This document shows positions 6,398 through 14,491 of a stretch of DNA of 23,479 nt, piece by piece; position 1 is the first letter of the stretch; the number at the start of each line of letters is the position of its first letter. The notes beneath the pieces were generated by a model. It searched no databases. It was given only the letters and a program-made list of their open reading frames with translations, and was not told where the DNA came from. Origin of the DNA: CAYUPI01 sp964446585 (GTDB lineage: Bacteria; Verrucomicrobiota; Verrucomicrobiia; Limisphaerales; UBA8199); contig CAYUPI010000079.1 of NCBI GenBank assembly GCA_964446585.1, forward strand, positions 1-23,479, written 5' to 3'. The position numbers and the translations under genes were made by a program.

Positions 6398-6508
6398 GTC
6401 GGAAGCCTACCACGTAGCCTTGGGTTTGTAAAATATATAATCCCGGATAGCCTCTCGCCACCTGAAGGCACACCGCGCCAAGTGCGACAGCTCGCAAGTG
6501 ACTTATGG

Positions 6509-7948
6509 TCAAGTGCTTGCGACAGTACTTGAGGCGGCTTTTTTTCTCGAAAACGTGTGCGTCGCATGCCCATAGAACACCTCCGCCGCCTCCATGAGGG
6601 TTTCAGATAGGGTGGGATGCGGATGCACAGTCAGGGCCAGATCCTTGGCGGTTGCTCCCATCTCAACTGCCAGCACGCCTTCGGAAATCAGCTCGCCCGC
6701 GCCGTGCCCCACGATTCCCACACCAAGAATACGTTCGGTTTCGGGATCAATGACGAGCTTGGTGAGGCCCTCGGTCCGATCGAAGGTCAACGCCCGGCCG
6801 GAGGCGGCCCACGGGAACTTCGCGACCTGCACCTCGACGCCCTTTTGTTTGGCTTCAGCCTCGGTCAGACCGCACCAGGCGACCTCCGGATCCGTAAACA
6901 CGACGGCTGGGATAATCACGTCCTGCGAAGTGCTCTCCTCGCCGGCTATAACCTCGACGGCGATCCGCCCTTCTTTGCTGGCTTTGTGGGCCAACAAAAT
7001 GCCGCCAGCGATGTCCCCAATTGCATAAATCGCCGGGTCGGTGGTTTGTTGTTTTTCGTTCACCCGAATGAAACCTTTGTCGTCCAAAGTCACCCTCGTG
7101 TTTTCCAGTCCGAGGTTTTCCGAATTGGGCGCGCGCCCCACCGCAACGAGCACCCGGTCATAGAGTTCGGCTTTCTTCTGCCCATCCGACTCAAACTCAA
7201 CCTGGATCTGCTTTCCGCTGGTGGCCATTTTGCTGACCTTGGTCTTGAGACGGACTTCGGCGAATGCCTTTTTGGCGTAATTCATCACCGGTCTGACGAG
7301 ATCCGGGTCGGCTCCGGTGAGAATGGTCTCGAGCGCTTCGGCCAGGACGACCTTGCTCCCCAGCGTGGCATAGACGGTTCCCAACTCCATGCCGATGTAA
7401 CCGCCCCCTACGACCAGGAGGTTCTGCGGGATCTCCTCGACCTCGAGCGCTTCGCGCGACGTCATTACGCGCGGGTTCCCCAAATCGAACGCTTTGGGCA
7501 TGGCCGATCTCGAGCCCACGGCGACGATCGCATGCTCGTAGTTAACGAGTTGCTGTCCCTGCTCGGTCTCGATGCGCAGCGTCCTGGAGTCCTCAAAATA
7601 GCCGCGCCCGTGCAGCACCTGGACACCGCGCATTTTTGCCAGTTGTGCCACGCCGCCGGAGAGCCGCGCCAGGATGGATTCCTTCCAGTTTCGAAGCTTG
7701 TTGACGTCAATGCTTGGAGAAGTGAAGACGATGCCGCGATGTTCTGATTCACGAGCGGAAGTCACCGCATGCACGGCGTGTAGTAGCGCCTTGGAGGGAA
7801 TGCAGCCGCGATTAAGGCAAACCCCGCCCAGGCGCGCCTCGCGTTCGACCAGAATTGCCTTGATACCCAGGTCAGCAGCGTAGAACGCCGCGGCGTATCC
7901 GCCGGGGCCGGCGCCAACGACAACGAGATCGGTAGTGAGGGGTTGCAT
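6509..7948 (-). CDS. lpdA: Dihydrolipoyl dehydrogenase (E3)
   Basis: A 479-residue FAD enzyme that reoxidises the dihydrolipoyl group of AceF and reduces NAD+. The FAD site GAGPGG is at residues 12-17. The redox disulfide pair is Cys44 and Cys49 in GGVCLNRGCIPSK. A second GGGYIGMELG Rossmann motif binds NAD, and the active-site HPHPTLSE is near the C-terminus. I chose ATG 7948 because the domain begins there and GAGGAAA lies about nine bases upstream; an open extension to 8086 is only repeat-coded acidic residues. It is the last gene of the aceE-aceF-lpdA operon, separated from aceF by a four-helix-bundle gene whose stop is 13 bases upstream. Confidence 0.97.
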   Translation of the reverse strand: MQPLTTDLVVVGAGPGGYAAAFYAADLGIKAILVEREARLGGVCLNRGCIPSKALLHAVHAVTSARESEHRGIVFTSPSIDVNKLRNWKESILARLSGGVAQLAKMRGVQVLHGRGYFEDSRTLRIETEQGQQLVNYEHAIVAVGSRSAMPKAFDLGNPRVMTSREALEVEEIPQNLLVVGGGYIGMELGTVYATLGSKVVLAEALETILTGADPDLVRPVMNYAKKAFAEVRLKTKVSKMATSGKQIQVEFESDGQKKAELYDRVLVAVGRAPNSENLGLENTRVTLDDKGFIRVNEKQQTTDPAIYAIGDIAGGILLAHKASKEGRIAVEVIAGEESTSQDVIIPAVVFTDPEVAWCGLTEAEAKQKGVEVQVAKFPWAASGRALTFDRTEGLTKLVIDPETERILGVGIVGHGAGELISEGVLAVEMGATAKDLALTVHPHPTLSETLMEAAEVFYGHATHTFSRKKAASSTVAST

Positions 7949-7960
7949 AATCAGCGTTTC

Positions 7961-8011
7961 CTCACCGTCCTCGTTTTCGTCCTCGTCCTCGTCCTCGTTC
8001 TCGTCTCGTCC
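7961..8011. repeat. Hexanucleotide simple repeat (TCCTCG-type)
   Basis: Plus-strand sequence consists of imperfect TCCTCG / TCGTCC / TTCTCG hexamers. On the minus strand it is purine-rich (GAGGAC/GACGAG). It forms the extreme 3' end of the four-helix-bundle gene, coding Arg-Gly repeats there, and immediately precedes the lpdA ribosome binding site. A purine-rich AGGAGGAAGAGGCAGAGG run at 8503-8520 brackets the other side of that gene in opposite orientation. Confidence 0.8.
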
Positions 8012-8501
8012 TGGACTGCAGACGATCAGCTTGCCGGATCCGATAAACGACGGGGTCTTCGTGAAACCGATCGCTGGCTTCGTCAAACCGATCGATTAGC
8101 TTGCAGAGAATAGAGACAACCCGAACCAAGAGCGCTTTCCCATCAAGAACCCTCTCGGCAGCGACAATCCCCTTGGCCACCACCGCGTCGAGACATCCTG
8201 CACACTCCGTGGCAGAACCTCGGGCATCGTCGAAAAATTTTGCTCGTATCTGGCGCTGGCGTTTTCCGTTGCCCTCAGCAGTATTGAGCACCGCCGAAAT
8301 GCTGGCTCGATCAAGCTGGTCGCAAACCTCGCGAGGCCTGCCATTGGCGCATCTCATCGCCTCCTCGATTAGAGGCGTGACCCACTTTATGAAATCCAGT
8401 TGAAGCTTGTACACCTCCAGGCGTTCGTGGTCGAAGAGGGGTGATTTCGGGTGCGGACGGTTCGCGGGAGTCTCCGGGAAGTTGCAGTTTTGGATGTTCA
8501 T
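7962..8501 (-). CDS. Four-helix-bundle protein (23S rRNA IVS family)
   Basis: A 179-residue protein. Residues about 22-142 carry the family pattern: FDHERLEVYKLQLDFIKWV, then QLDRASISAVLNTAEGNG, then FFDDARGSATECAGCLDAV, and a last helix KALLVRVVSILCKLIDRF. The fold is known from proteins encoded in intervening sequences of 23S rRNA genes and in many intergenic places; biochemical role unsettled. The normal family length is about 120, and the extra C-terminus ends in a Gly-Arg run coded by a hexanucleotide repeat. It sits inside the pyruvate dehydrogenase operon, 28 bases after aceF and 13 before lpdA. It has no purine-rich ribosome binding site. Confidence 0.85.
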   Translation of the reverse strand: MNIQNCNFPETPANRPHPKSPLFDHERLEVYKLQLDFIKWVTPLIEEAMRCANGRPREVCDQLDRASISAVLNTAEGNGKRQRQIRAKFFDDARGSATECAGCLDAVVAKGIVAAERVLDGKALLVRVVSILCKLIDRFDEASDRFHEDPVVYRIRQADRLQSRTRRERGRGRGRKRGR

Positions 8502-8529
8502 AGGAGGAAGAGGCAGAGGCAGAGAAAGA

Positions 8530-9831
8530 TCATATCTTAATCATGTCTTCACTAAAATTCTCAAACGCCTTTGACAGGTCAACGATAAACCTCGCGGCGA
8601 CGGCACCGTCAATGACGCGATGGTCGTAGGAAAGAGCCATCGGCAGCATTAGCCGCGACTCGATCTTGTCCCCGCGAACGACGGCCTGCATCGCTCCGCG
8701 GCCCAGCCCCAGAATGGCGACTTCGGGCTGGTTCACAATCGGGGTGAAGTGCGCGCCGCCGATACCGCCCTGGTTGGAAATCGTGAACGTCCCGCCCTTG
8801 AGTTCCTCGGCGGAAACCTTCCGGTCGCGCGCTTTCTTCGCCAGCTCCTCCAGCTCCTTCGACAATTCCAGGAGGTTCTTCTTGTTCACGTCTCGAATTA
8901 CCGGAACAATCAAACCCGCCTCGGTGTCCACCGCCACACCGATGTGAAAATATTGCTTGGTCACAAGCTCGCCGCGGCCCGCATCCAGGCTGGAATTGAG
9001 GACCGGATGTTTTTTGAGCGTGTCCACGACCGCTTTCAGCGCGAATGAAGTCAAGGTTAGCCGCACTCCCTGTCGCTCGTAGGCCGACGAATAATTTTTC
9101 CTTAATGCCATCAGCGCCGTAATGTCTGCATCGTCGAACTGCGTGACGCGCGGCACGCTGGTCCAGCTTTCGGCCATTCGGCGAACAATGACCTGGCGCA
9201 AGGGTGAGAGTGGCTTTGCAGTGATCGGCCCCCATTTGGCGAAATCGATCCGCTCCAGCTTTGGAGTGGGTTCAGCGCCCGACTTGGGCACTGCGTCCTT
9301 CGTGGCAGCTCCGGCCGGCTGGGATTGAAGGGCCTGAATGTAAGCGCGCAAATCTGCCGCCTCGATCCGGCCGCCGTTGCCGCTGCCGCGCACTCGGGTC
9401 AAATCGATCCCCATCTCGCGCGCTAATTTCCGAATAGCGGGGGACGCAGCGGGCGCGACACCGGGCCCAGGCGCGGCTGCCGATTCTTTTGGTCTGGGCT
9501 CCTCTGCTGTCTCTGGGGCGGCGTTCACCGCCACTTGCGCTGGCTGTTTCAACCTGGGTGACACTTCACCTTGCGCGCTCGACTCGGAAGCAACTCCGCC
9601 CGAATCACTCAGCGCAAGGATGCGCTGGCCGACGCTGATCTTGTCTCCCACCTTAACGAAGACCCGAGCTATTTCGCCCGCGGCCGGCGATGGGATCGTG
9701 GCGACGGCCTTTTCATTTTCCAGTTCGAGAATGGGCTGGTCTTTGGTTATTCGGTCACCTTGTCTGACAAAGAGGCTGACGATCGTTCCGGAGTCTGCCC
9801 CTTCCCCGAGATTGGGCAATGTAATATCCAT
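8530..9831 (-). CDS. aceF: Dihydrolipoamide acetyltransferase (E2 of pyruvate dehydrogenase)
   Basis: A 433-residue protein transferring the acetyl group from E1 to CoA. It has one lipoyl domain (residues 1-80, lipoyl Lys41 in ENEKA), an Ala/Pro-rich linker, a peripheral subunit-binding domain (ASPAIRKLAREMGIDL through GRIEAADL), a second linker, and the catalytic domain with SYDHRVIDGA near the end (His and Asp of the acyltransferase). A single lipoyl domain is fewer than the three of E. coli. The ATG at 9831 begins one base after the aceE stop (TGA-A-ATG), implying translational coupling; an upstream in-frame extension lies wholly in aceE. Confidence 0.96.
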   Translation of the reverse strand: MDITLPNLGEGADSGTIVSLFVRQGDRITKDQPILELENEKAVATIPSPAAGEIARVFVKVGDKISVGQRILALSDSGGVASESSAQGEVSPRLKQPAQVAVNAAPETAEEPRPKESAAAPGPGVAPAASPAIRKLAREMGIDLTRVRGSGNGGRIEAADLRAYIQALQSQPAGAATKDAVPKSGAEPTPKLERIDFAKWGPITAKPLSPLRQVIVRRMAESWTSVPRVTQFDDADITALMALRKNYSSAYERQGVRLTLTSFALKAVVDTLKKHPVLNSSLDAGRGELVTKQYFHIGVAVDTEAGLIVPVIRDVNKKNLLELSKELEELAKKARDRKVSAEELKGGTFTISNQGGIGGAHFTPIVNQPEVAILGLGRGAMQAVVRGDKIESRLMLPMALSYDHRVIDGAVAARFIVDLSKAFENFSEDMIKI

Positions 9832-9832
9832 T

Positions 9833-12559
9833 TCAGACAACGTGCGGGTGCAGTTTTTCCGGGTCCACGTCCAATTCCTTGATGGCCTTCTGGACGACAT
9901 TTCGCTCGAGGTGACCTTTCTCCGCCAGTGCCGCGAGCGTGGCAATCGTCGTGCATTCCGCGTCCACCTCGAAGAACCGGCGCAAGCGTTCCCGGGTGTC
10001 GCTACGACCGAACCCGTCCGTGCCCAAGGTCGTCAGACCGCCGGGAACCCACGGCGCGACCTGGTCCGGCACAATTTTCATGTGGTCGGAGACGGCAACG
10101 AAGACGCCATCTTCCTTTTCCAATGTCGTCTCCAGATACGATTTCCTGGGCGGCTCCAACGGATGCAACCGGTTCCACCGCGCGGCGCGCAACGCGTCAT
10201 TGCGCAGCAGTTTGTAGCTCGTCGCGCTCCAGACGTCGGCCGAGACCGCGAATTCTTCAGCCAGGATTTGCTGCGCGCGCAAGGCCTCGCGCAGGATCGG
10301 TCCGCTGCCAAAAATGTGCGCCCGGCTCTTGCCTTGTCTGGGCCCGGCCTTGAATTTGTACAGGCCTCTAAGAATACCTCCTTCCGCGCCCGGCGGCATC
10401 GGAGGCATGGAGTAATTTTCGTTGTAGAGCGTCAGGTAATAAAAAACGTCTTCTTGCTCAACGTACATGCGCCTCAGGCCGTCGGCCAGGATGACGGCCA
10501 GTTCATAGGTGAACGCCGGATCATAGGTCAGCAGCGTCGGCAGGGCACTCGAAAGAATCAGGCTGTGTCCGTCCTGATGCTGAAGCCCCTCACCATTCAA
10601 GGTCGTGCGGCCGGCCGTCGCGCCGAGCAAGAAGCCCTTCGCCTGAATATCGCCCGCCAGCCACATCAAATCGCCGATGCGCTGGAACCCGAACATCGAG
10701 TAATAGATATAGAACGGAATCATGAATCGCCCGTGGGTGGCGTATGATGTGCCCGCAGCGATGAATGAAGCCATCGAGCCGGCTTCCGTGATTCCTTCCT
10801 CCAGGATTTGGCCGTCCTTGGTCTCGTTGTAGTACAACAACGACTTCTTATCGACCGGCTCGTAAAGCTGGCCTTTGGACGAATAGATCCCAATCTCGCG
10901 GAAGAGCGCGTCCAGTCCGAACGTGCGCGCTTCGTCAGGAATAATGGGCACGATGTGACGTCCAACCGCTTTGTTCCGAGTCAGCAACCGCAACAGCCTC
11001 ACGAAAGCCATCGTGGTCGATACCTCGAATTCTCCGGAGCCTTGGAAGAACTCCGTGAAAAACTCGCGTTTCGGGACTTCGAGCAATGGAGCGGTCACTC
11101 GACGCTGCGGCAGAAAACCGCCAAGCTGCCGGCGCCGCTCCAATAGGTATTGGGTTTCAGCGCTTTCGGGCGCGGGCCGGAAGAACGGGCTTTCGGCTAT
11201 TTCTTCGTCGCTGATCGGGATGCCGAACCGAGCGCGGAATTCGCGCAATTCCTTTTCGTTGAGCTTCTTTTGCTGGTGCGTGACGTTTCTGCCCTCGCCG
11301 GCTTCGCCCAGGCCATAGCCTTTGACAGTCTTCGCCAGAATCACGCTGGGCTGGCCGGGGTGCTCGACTGCGGCTTTGTAGGCGGTATAGACCTTGCGGC
11401 TGTCGTGGCCGCCGCGCAGCAGTTTGTGAATCTGCTCGTCGGTTAAGTGACTGACCAGCTCCAGCAGTTCCGGATATTTGCCGAAGAAATGTTTGCGCGT
11501 GTAACTACCGGGCTCGACGGAGTATTTCTGGTAATCTCCGTCCACCGCTTCTTCCATCCGCTTGAACAGCAGGCCGGTCGTGTCCGCTGCCAGCAAGGAA
11601 TCCCAGTCCGAGCCCCAGATCAGCTTGATGACGTTCCAGCCCGCGCCCTGGAAGACCGCCTCCAATTCCTGGATGATTTTTCCATTGCCTCGCACCGGGC
11701 CGTCGAGCCTCTGCAAGTTGCAGTTGATGACCCAAAGCAGGTTGTCCAGGTTCTCACGCGCCGCCAGCGTCAACGAGCCGAGCGTTTCCGGTTCGTCGGT
11801 CTCGCCGTCGCCAATGAACGCCCACACCTTCGGCTCTTCGCCCGGCATCAAACCGCGCGCGCGCAAGTAACGATTGAAGCGCGCCTGGTAAATCGAAAGC
11901 AGCGGCCCCAGCCCCATCGAGACCGTCGGGAATTGCCAGAAGTCTGGCATGAGATACGGGTGCGGATAGGAAGCCAGCCCGCCGCCCTCGGCCAGCTCCT
12001 GGCGGAAATTGTGCAATTGCTGCTCGCTGATTCTTCCCTCGAGAAAGGCCCGCGCGTAAATCCCGGGCACCGCGTGACCCTGGAAGTACACCAGGTCGCC
12101 AATGAAATCGTCCGTGCGGGCACGCAGAAAATGATTGAAAGCGACTTCGTACAAAGTCGCAGCCGAGGCATAGGTCGAGATATGGCCGCCCAAGCCGCTG
12201 TGTTTGCGGTTGGCGTTGACCACCATGGCCATGGCATTCCAGCGCACGTAGCTCTTGATGCGCCTCTCCATCTCCCAGTTGCCTGGAAATGGCGCCTGCG
12301 CTTCGGCTGGAATGGTGTTGACGTACGGAGTATTGACCACGCGGGGCGTTTCAACACCATGCGCTCGCAGCCGGTCGGTCAGGTTATTCAGGAAGCGAGT
12401 CGCCTTTTGCGGTCCCTGGTTCCTCAGGGCAAACTCCAGCACCGACTCGAGCGACTCAAGCCACTTCAATTCGTCGTTAGCCACGGGCTGGGGCAGCACG
12501 CGCAGCTCCGGTGGCGAGCCTCTCGGTTCTTTCTTCGGCAATTTCACTTTGCCAATCAC
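9833..12559 (-). CDS. aceE: Pyruvate dehydrogenase E1 component, homodimeric type
   Basis: A 908-residue thiamine-diphosphate enzyme decarboxylating pyruvate and passing the acetyl unit to AceF. Its length and layout match the single-chain AceE type. Visible marks are GGHISTYASAATLYEVAFNH, YFQGHAVPGIYARAFLEGR, the thiamine-diphosphate motif from GDGETDEPE to INCNLQRLDGPVRGNG, and HQDGHS in the transketolase-like part. The start is GTG at 12559; a TAA two codons upstream excludes longer forms, and no strong ribosome binding site is visible. It is first in the operon with aceF. A terminator-like hairpin lies 54 bases upstream in its leader. Confidence 0.96.
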   Translation of the reverse strand: MIGKVKLPKKEPRGSPPELRVLPQPVANDELKWLESLESVLEFALRNQGPQKATRFLNNLTDRLRAHGVETPRVVNTPYVNTIPAEAQAPFPGNWEMERRIKSYVRWNAMAMVVNANRKHSGLGGHISTYASAATLYEVAFNHFLRARTDDFIGDLVYFQGHAVPGIYARAFLEGRISEQQLHNFRQELAEGGGLASYPHPYLMPDFWQFPTVSMGLGPLLSIYQARFNRYLRARGLMPGEEPKVWAFIGDGETDEPETLGSLTLAARENLDNLLWVINCNLQRLDGPVRGNGKIIQELEAVFQGAGWNVIKLIWGSDWDSLLAADTTGLLFKRMEEAVDGDYQKYSVEPGSYTRKHFFGKYPELLELVSHLTDEQIHKLLRGGHDSRKVYTAYKAAVEHPGQPSVILAKTVKGYGLGEAGEGRNVTHQQKKLNEKELREFRARFGIPISDEEIAESPFFRPAPESAETQYLLERRRQLGGFLPQRRVTAPLLEVPKREFFTEFFQGSGEFEVSTTMAFVRLLRLLTRNKAVGRHIVPIIPDEARTFGLDALFREIGIYSSKGQLYEPVDKKSLLYYNETKDGQILEEGITEAGSMASFIAAGTSYATHGRFMIPFYIYYSMFGFQRIGDLMWLAGDIQAKGFLLGATAGRTTLNGEGLQHQDGHSLILSSALPTLLTYDPAFTYELAVILADGLRRMYVEQEDVFYYLTLYNENYSMPPMPPGAEGGILRGLYKFKAGPRQGKSRAHIFGSGPILREALRAQQILAEEFAVSADVWSATSYKLLRNDALRAARWNRLHPLEPPRKSYLETTLEKEDGVFVAVSDHMKIVPDQVAPWVPGGLTTLGTDGFGRSDTRERLRRFFEVDAECTTIATLAALAEKGHLERNVVQKAIKELDVDPEKLHPHVV

Positions 12560-12612
12560 GATTCGTTACAGAGGATGGGAAGTCAACTCTTAGAGCTGTT
12601 TTGTAAGGCCTC

Positions 12613-12692
12613 AGAAAAAAAGGCGGAGCGCGGAATTTATTCCGCAGCCGCGCAGCATCTCCACAGTTGCTGCGGAATAAATTCCGCTCTCC
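12613..12692 (-). terminator. Long hairpin with U-tract in the aceE leader region
   Basis: Arms at 12626-12648 and 12669-12690 pair over more than 20 bases (right arm GCTGCGGAATAAATTCCGCT), with a loop of about 20. On the minus strand the stem closes with GCTCCGCC followed by TTTTTTTCTG, so it reads as an intrinsic terminator toward aceE. On the plus strand no U-tract follows. Each arm is itself partly palindromic (GCGGAATTTATTCCGC), which suggests a dispersed repeat. It lies between the divergent starts of aceE and the lipoate ligase gene, so it could attenuate aceE or insulate the two units. Confidence 0.6.
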
Positions 12693-12781
12693 GTCTCTTG
12701 GGACTACTTTGGCTGAGGCAGTACGCTGTTTGAAAGTTCCGTCCTTACAAAACCACGATTCAAGTATAGGCTGAACACCCG

Positions 12782-13501
12782 GTGAACTTCTGCGATCTGA
12801 CCTTGCCGTCGCCGGAAGAGAATCTTGCCTGCGACGAGGCTCTGCTTGAACTGGCGGAGGATGGCCAGGGAGGCGAGGTGCTTCGCGTGTGGGAACCACG
12901 GCAATATTTTGTCGTTGTTGGTTACAGCAACAAAGCGGCGGTGGAGGTCAATCTTCCTTTTTGCCAACTCAACACGATCCCGGTTTTGCGCCGTTGCAGC
13001 GGCGGCGGCACGGTCTTGCAAGGTCCAGGTTGCCTGAATTATTCGCTCGTTCTCCGCCTCGCCGACTCGGCCCCGCTGCTCAACATTCCCACTACGAATG
13101 CTTTCGTCCTGAAACAGCACCAGGCGGTCCTCTCGGTCTTGTTGCGGGCGCCGGTCGAAATGCGGGGCCAGACCGATCTCGCCATCGGCGGGCTGAAGTT
13201 CTCGGGCAACGCCCAGCGGCGCAAGAAACATTTCCTGCTGTTCCACGGCAGCTTTCTGCTGCACCTGGACATGTCCATGGTTGAAGGTGCGCTGCACCTG
13301 CCCTCCAGGCAACCTGATTACCGCCTCAATCGTTCACATTCGGATTTTCTGATGAACCTCAGAGTTCCTCCGGCCAGGATGAAAGAGGCCCTGGCCAAAT
13401 GTTGGAGCGCCAACGAGCCGCTCACCGACCTTCCCTTCGAGCAAGTCGCGATGCTCGTTCGGGAGAAATACGCGCAGGAACAATGGAACTTCAGATGTTA
13501 G
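12782..13501 (+). CDS. Lipoate-protein ligase A family protein
   Basis: A 239-residue member of the biotin/lipoate ligase and transferase fold (PF03099). Key motifs: ENLACDEALLE at the N-terminus, RRCSGGGTVLQGPGCLNYS at residues 70-88, and GLKFSGNAQRR with catalytic Lys139, followed by FLLFHGSFLL. These are the RR-x-SGGG-x-V and K-x-SG-x-AQ-R-R signatures of LplA/LipM-type enzymes. It could attach lipoate or octanoate to the AceF lipoyl domain; the divergent position next to aceE supports that. The LplA accessory C-terminal domain is missing, so an octanoyl- or amidotransferase role is also possible. Start is GTG 12782; no clear ribosome binding site. Confidence 0.88.
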   Translation: MNFCDLTLPSPEENLACDEALLELAEDGQGGEVLRVWEPRQYFVVVGYSNKAAVEVNLPFCQLNTIPVLRRCSGGGTVLQGPGCLNYSLVLRLADSAPLLNIPTTNAFVLKQHQAVLSVLLRAPVEMRGQTDLAIGGLKFSGNAQRRKKHFLLFHGSFLLHLDMSMVEGALHLPSRQPDYRLNRSHSDFLMNLRVPPARMKEALAKCWSANEPLTDLPFEQVAMLVREKYAQEQWNFRC

Positions 13502-13744
13502 ATGTCTTCTTCGGACCTGCGAGTGGGCGGCTGCGTCGGACAACCCAGGCCGGTTCGACTTCGGTCACGCATCCGGCCAAGTGCGGCCGCTCTCGCTCTC
13601 CTCGGAGCGCCGGGTTACAAACCGGCTGGAGTTTTATAGATGCGAATCCGGGGGCGATGATCGATAGGTTGACAGCGCATAAACGTGTTGCTACCCATGC
13701 TGCGTGGGTCGTCGTTGGAACTACGCGGCAGTCTGAATTTGACC
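13502..13744. other. Intergenic region with hairpins, no gene supported
   Basis: No credible gene. Short GC hairpins occur, for instance GCCGG...CCGGC (13609-13626) and ACCCA...TGGGT (13693-13709). The stretch has the look of a dispersed repeat inserted between two transcription units; that impression comes from memory of similar sequence upstream of genes in related genomes and cannot be shown here. Confidence 0.4.
13669..13698 (+). promoter_or_regulatory. Candidate promoter of the envelope cluster
   Basis: A consensus -35 box TTGACA (13669-13674) is followed after 17 bases by TACCCA(T) (13692-), a weak -10. It lies about 50 bases upstream of the vWA start and is the best candidate before the plus-strand cluster. 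The -10 match is poor. Confidence 0.35.
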
Positions 13745-14458
13745 ATGAGAATCAATTCATCGCTCGCTGTTCTGACTGCTTTGGCGTTGCTGAGCATCGG
13801 CTCACACGGCTTGCGCGCCGGCAACGAGGAGGGGGTCGCGCTGGCCATCGTTTATGACACTTCGGGTAGTATGAAGGATGCTGTCCTCGACAAAGATGGC
13901 AAGGCCGCGCCAAAGTATCTTATCGCCAACCGCGCCCTCGCTGCCATAGTGAGGCAAATCCAGACTTTTTCGACCAATTCCGCTTCCGGCGCTCCCCGCA
14001 GTATTGAGGCGGGCCTGTTCGTCTTCAACAGCCCCGGCGCTCGCGAAGCAGTCAAATTTGGGCCGTTCGACGCCGCGGCCATGGAGAATTGGGCCAGGAG
14101 ATTTGCCAGCCCCAGCGGCAATACGCCCCTGGGCAACGCGCTCGATGCCGCGGCGCGCGCTGTGCTCAAGTCGCCGCTCCCGCGCAAACACGTGCTGGTG
14201 ATTACCGACGGCATGAACACTGCCGGTCCTCCGCCCGCCGACGTGCTGCCTCGGCTCAAACTGCGGGCCGAACGAGAGCATTACTCGCTTTCGGTCCACT
14301 TCGTCGCTTTCGACGTCGATGCGAAAGTCTTTGACGCGGTCAAGAAACTCGGCGCGACGGTCGTCGGCGCGGCTGACGAAAAGCAACTCGACAGCCAGCT
14401 TGACTTCATCCTGCAGAAAAAGATCCTGCTGGAGGAGGAAGAGCCGGCGAAGAAATAG
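13745..14458 (+). CDS. Secreted von Willebrand factor A domain protein
   Basis: A 237-residue protein with a Sec signal peptide (MRINSS, then hydrophobic LAVLTALALLSIG, likely cut near residue 25). The rest is a single vWA domain with an intact metal-ion site: DTSGS at residues 38-42, Thr in NTPLGNAL, and Asp in VLVITDGMN. Such domains bind protein partners through a divalent metal. It should act outside the inner membrane. I chose the ATG at 13745 because the signal peptide begins there; a start at 13685 would add a non-signal sequence over the candidate promoter. It ends in an acidic EEEEPAKK tail. It is first in a plus-strand run with the PspA-like gene 33 bases downstream. Confidence 0.9.
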   Translation: MRINSSLAVLTALALLSIGSHGLRAGNEEGVALAIVYDTSGSMKDAVLDKDGKAAPKYLIANRALAAIVRQIQTFSTNSASGAPRSIEAGLFVFNSPGAREAVKFGPFDAAAMENWARRFASPSGNTPLGNALDAAARAVLKSPLPRKHVLVITDGMNTAGPPPADVLPRLKLRAEREHYSLSVHFVAFDVDAKVFDAVKKLGATVVGAADEKQLDSQLDFILQKKILLEEEEPAKK

Positions 14459-14491
14459 TCATCGGAAAACACAGCAGCAGAAAGGCAACCT

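Larger units (their letters stand above)
3696..6445 (-). mobile_element. IS1595-family transposon with passenger genes
   Basis: Both ends carry a 25-bp inverted repeat beginning CGGGATTATATATTT (3696-3720; inverted at 6421-6445), identical at 23 of 25 positions. The element is flanked by an exact 8-bp direct repeat GATAGCCT (3688-3695 and 6446-6453), the target duplication length known for IS1595. The transposase gene is at the right end on the minus strand. Three genes of unrelated type lie on the plus strand in the left half. Passenger genes are an established trait of some IS1595 groups. Intact ends, target duplication and open transposase suggest recent insertion. It landed between the truncated gene at 3413-3540 and lpdA. 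Confidence 0.93.

Noticed and set aside
6491..6525. Hairpin TCGCAAG...CTTGCGA after lpdA as a terminator
   Set aside because: Overlaps the end of lpdA, loop of about 17 bases and no U-tract behind it.
7961..8011. CRISPR-like or microsatellite array
   Set aside because: Units are six bases without spacers; a simple repeat, not CRISPR. No CRISPR array was seen anywhere in the window.
7949..8086. Acidic N-terminal extension of lpdA (Asp/Glu/Asn-rich)
   Set aside because: It is coded by the hexanucleotide repeat and the four-helix-bundle gene in another frame; the flavoprotein domain and ribosome binding site support ATG 7948.
9377..10747. Plus-strand open frame (456 codons) across aceF/aceE
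   Set aside because: Antisense to two certain genes and spans their junction; no domain signature.
11447..12733. Plus-strand open frame (428 codons) opposite aceE
   Set aside because: Antisense to well-conserved aceE sequence; no motif, composition rich in Arg/Gln/His typical of shadow frames.
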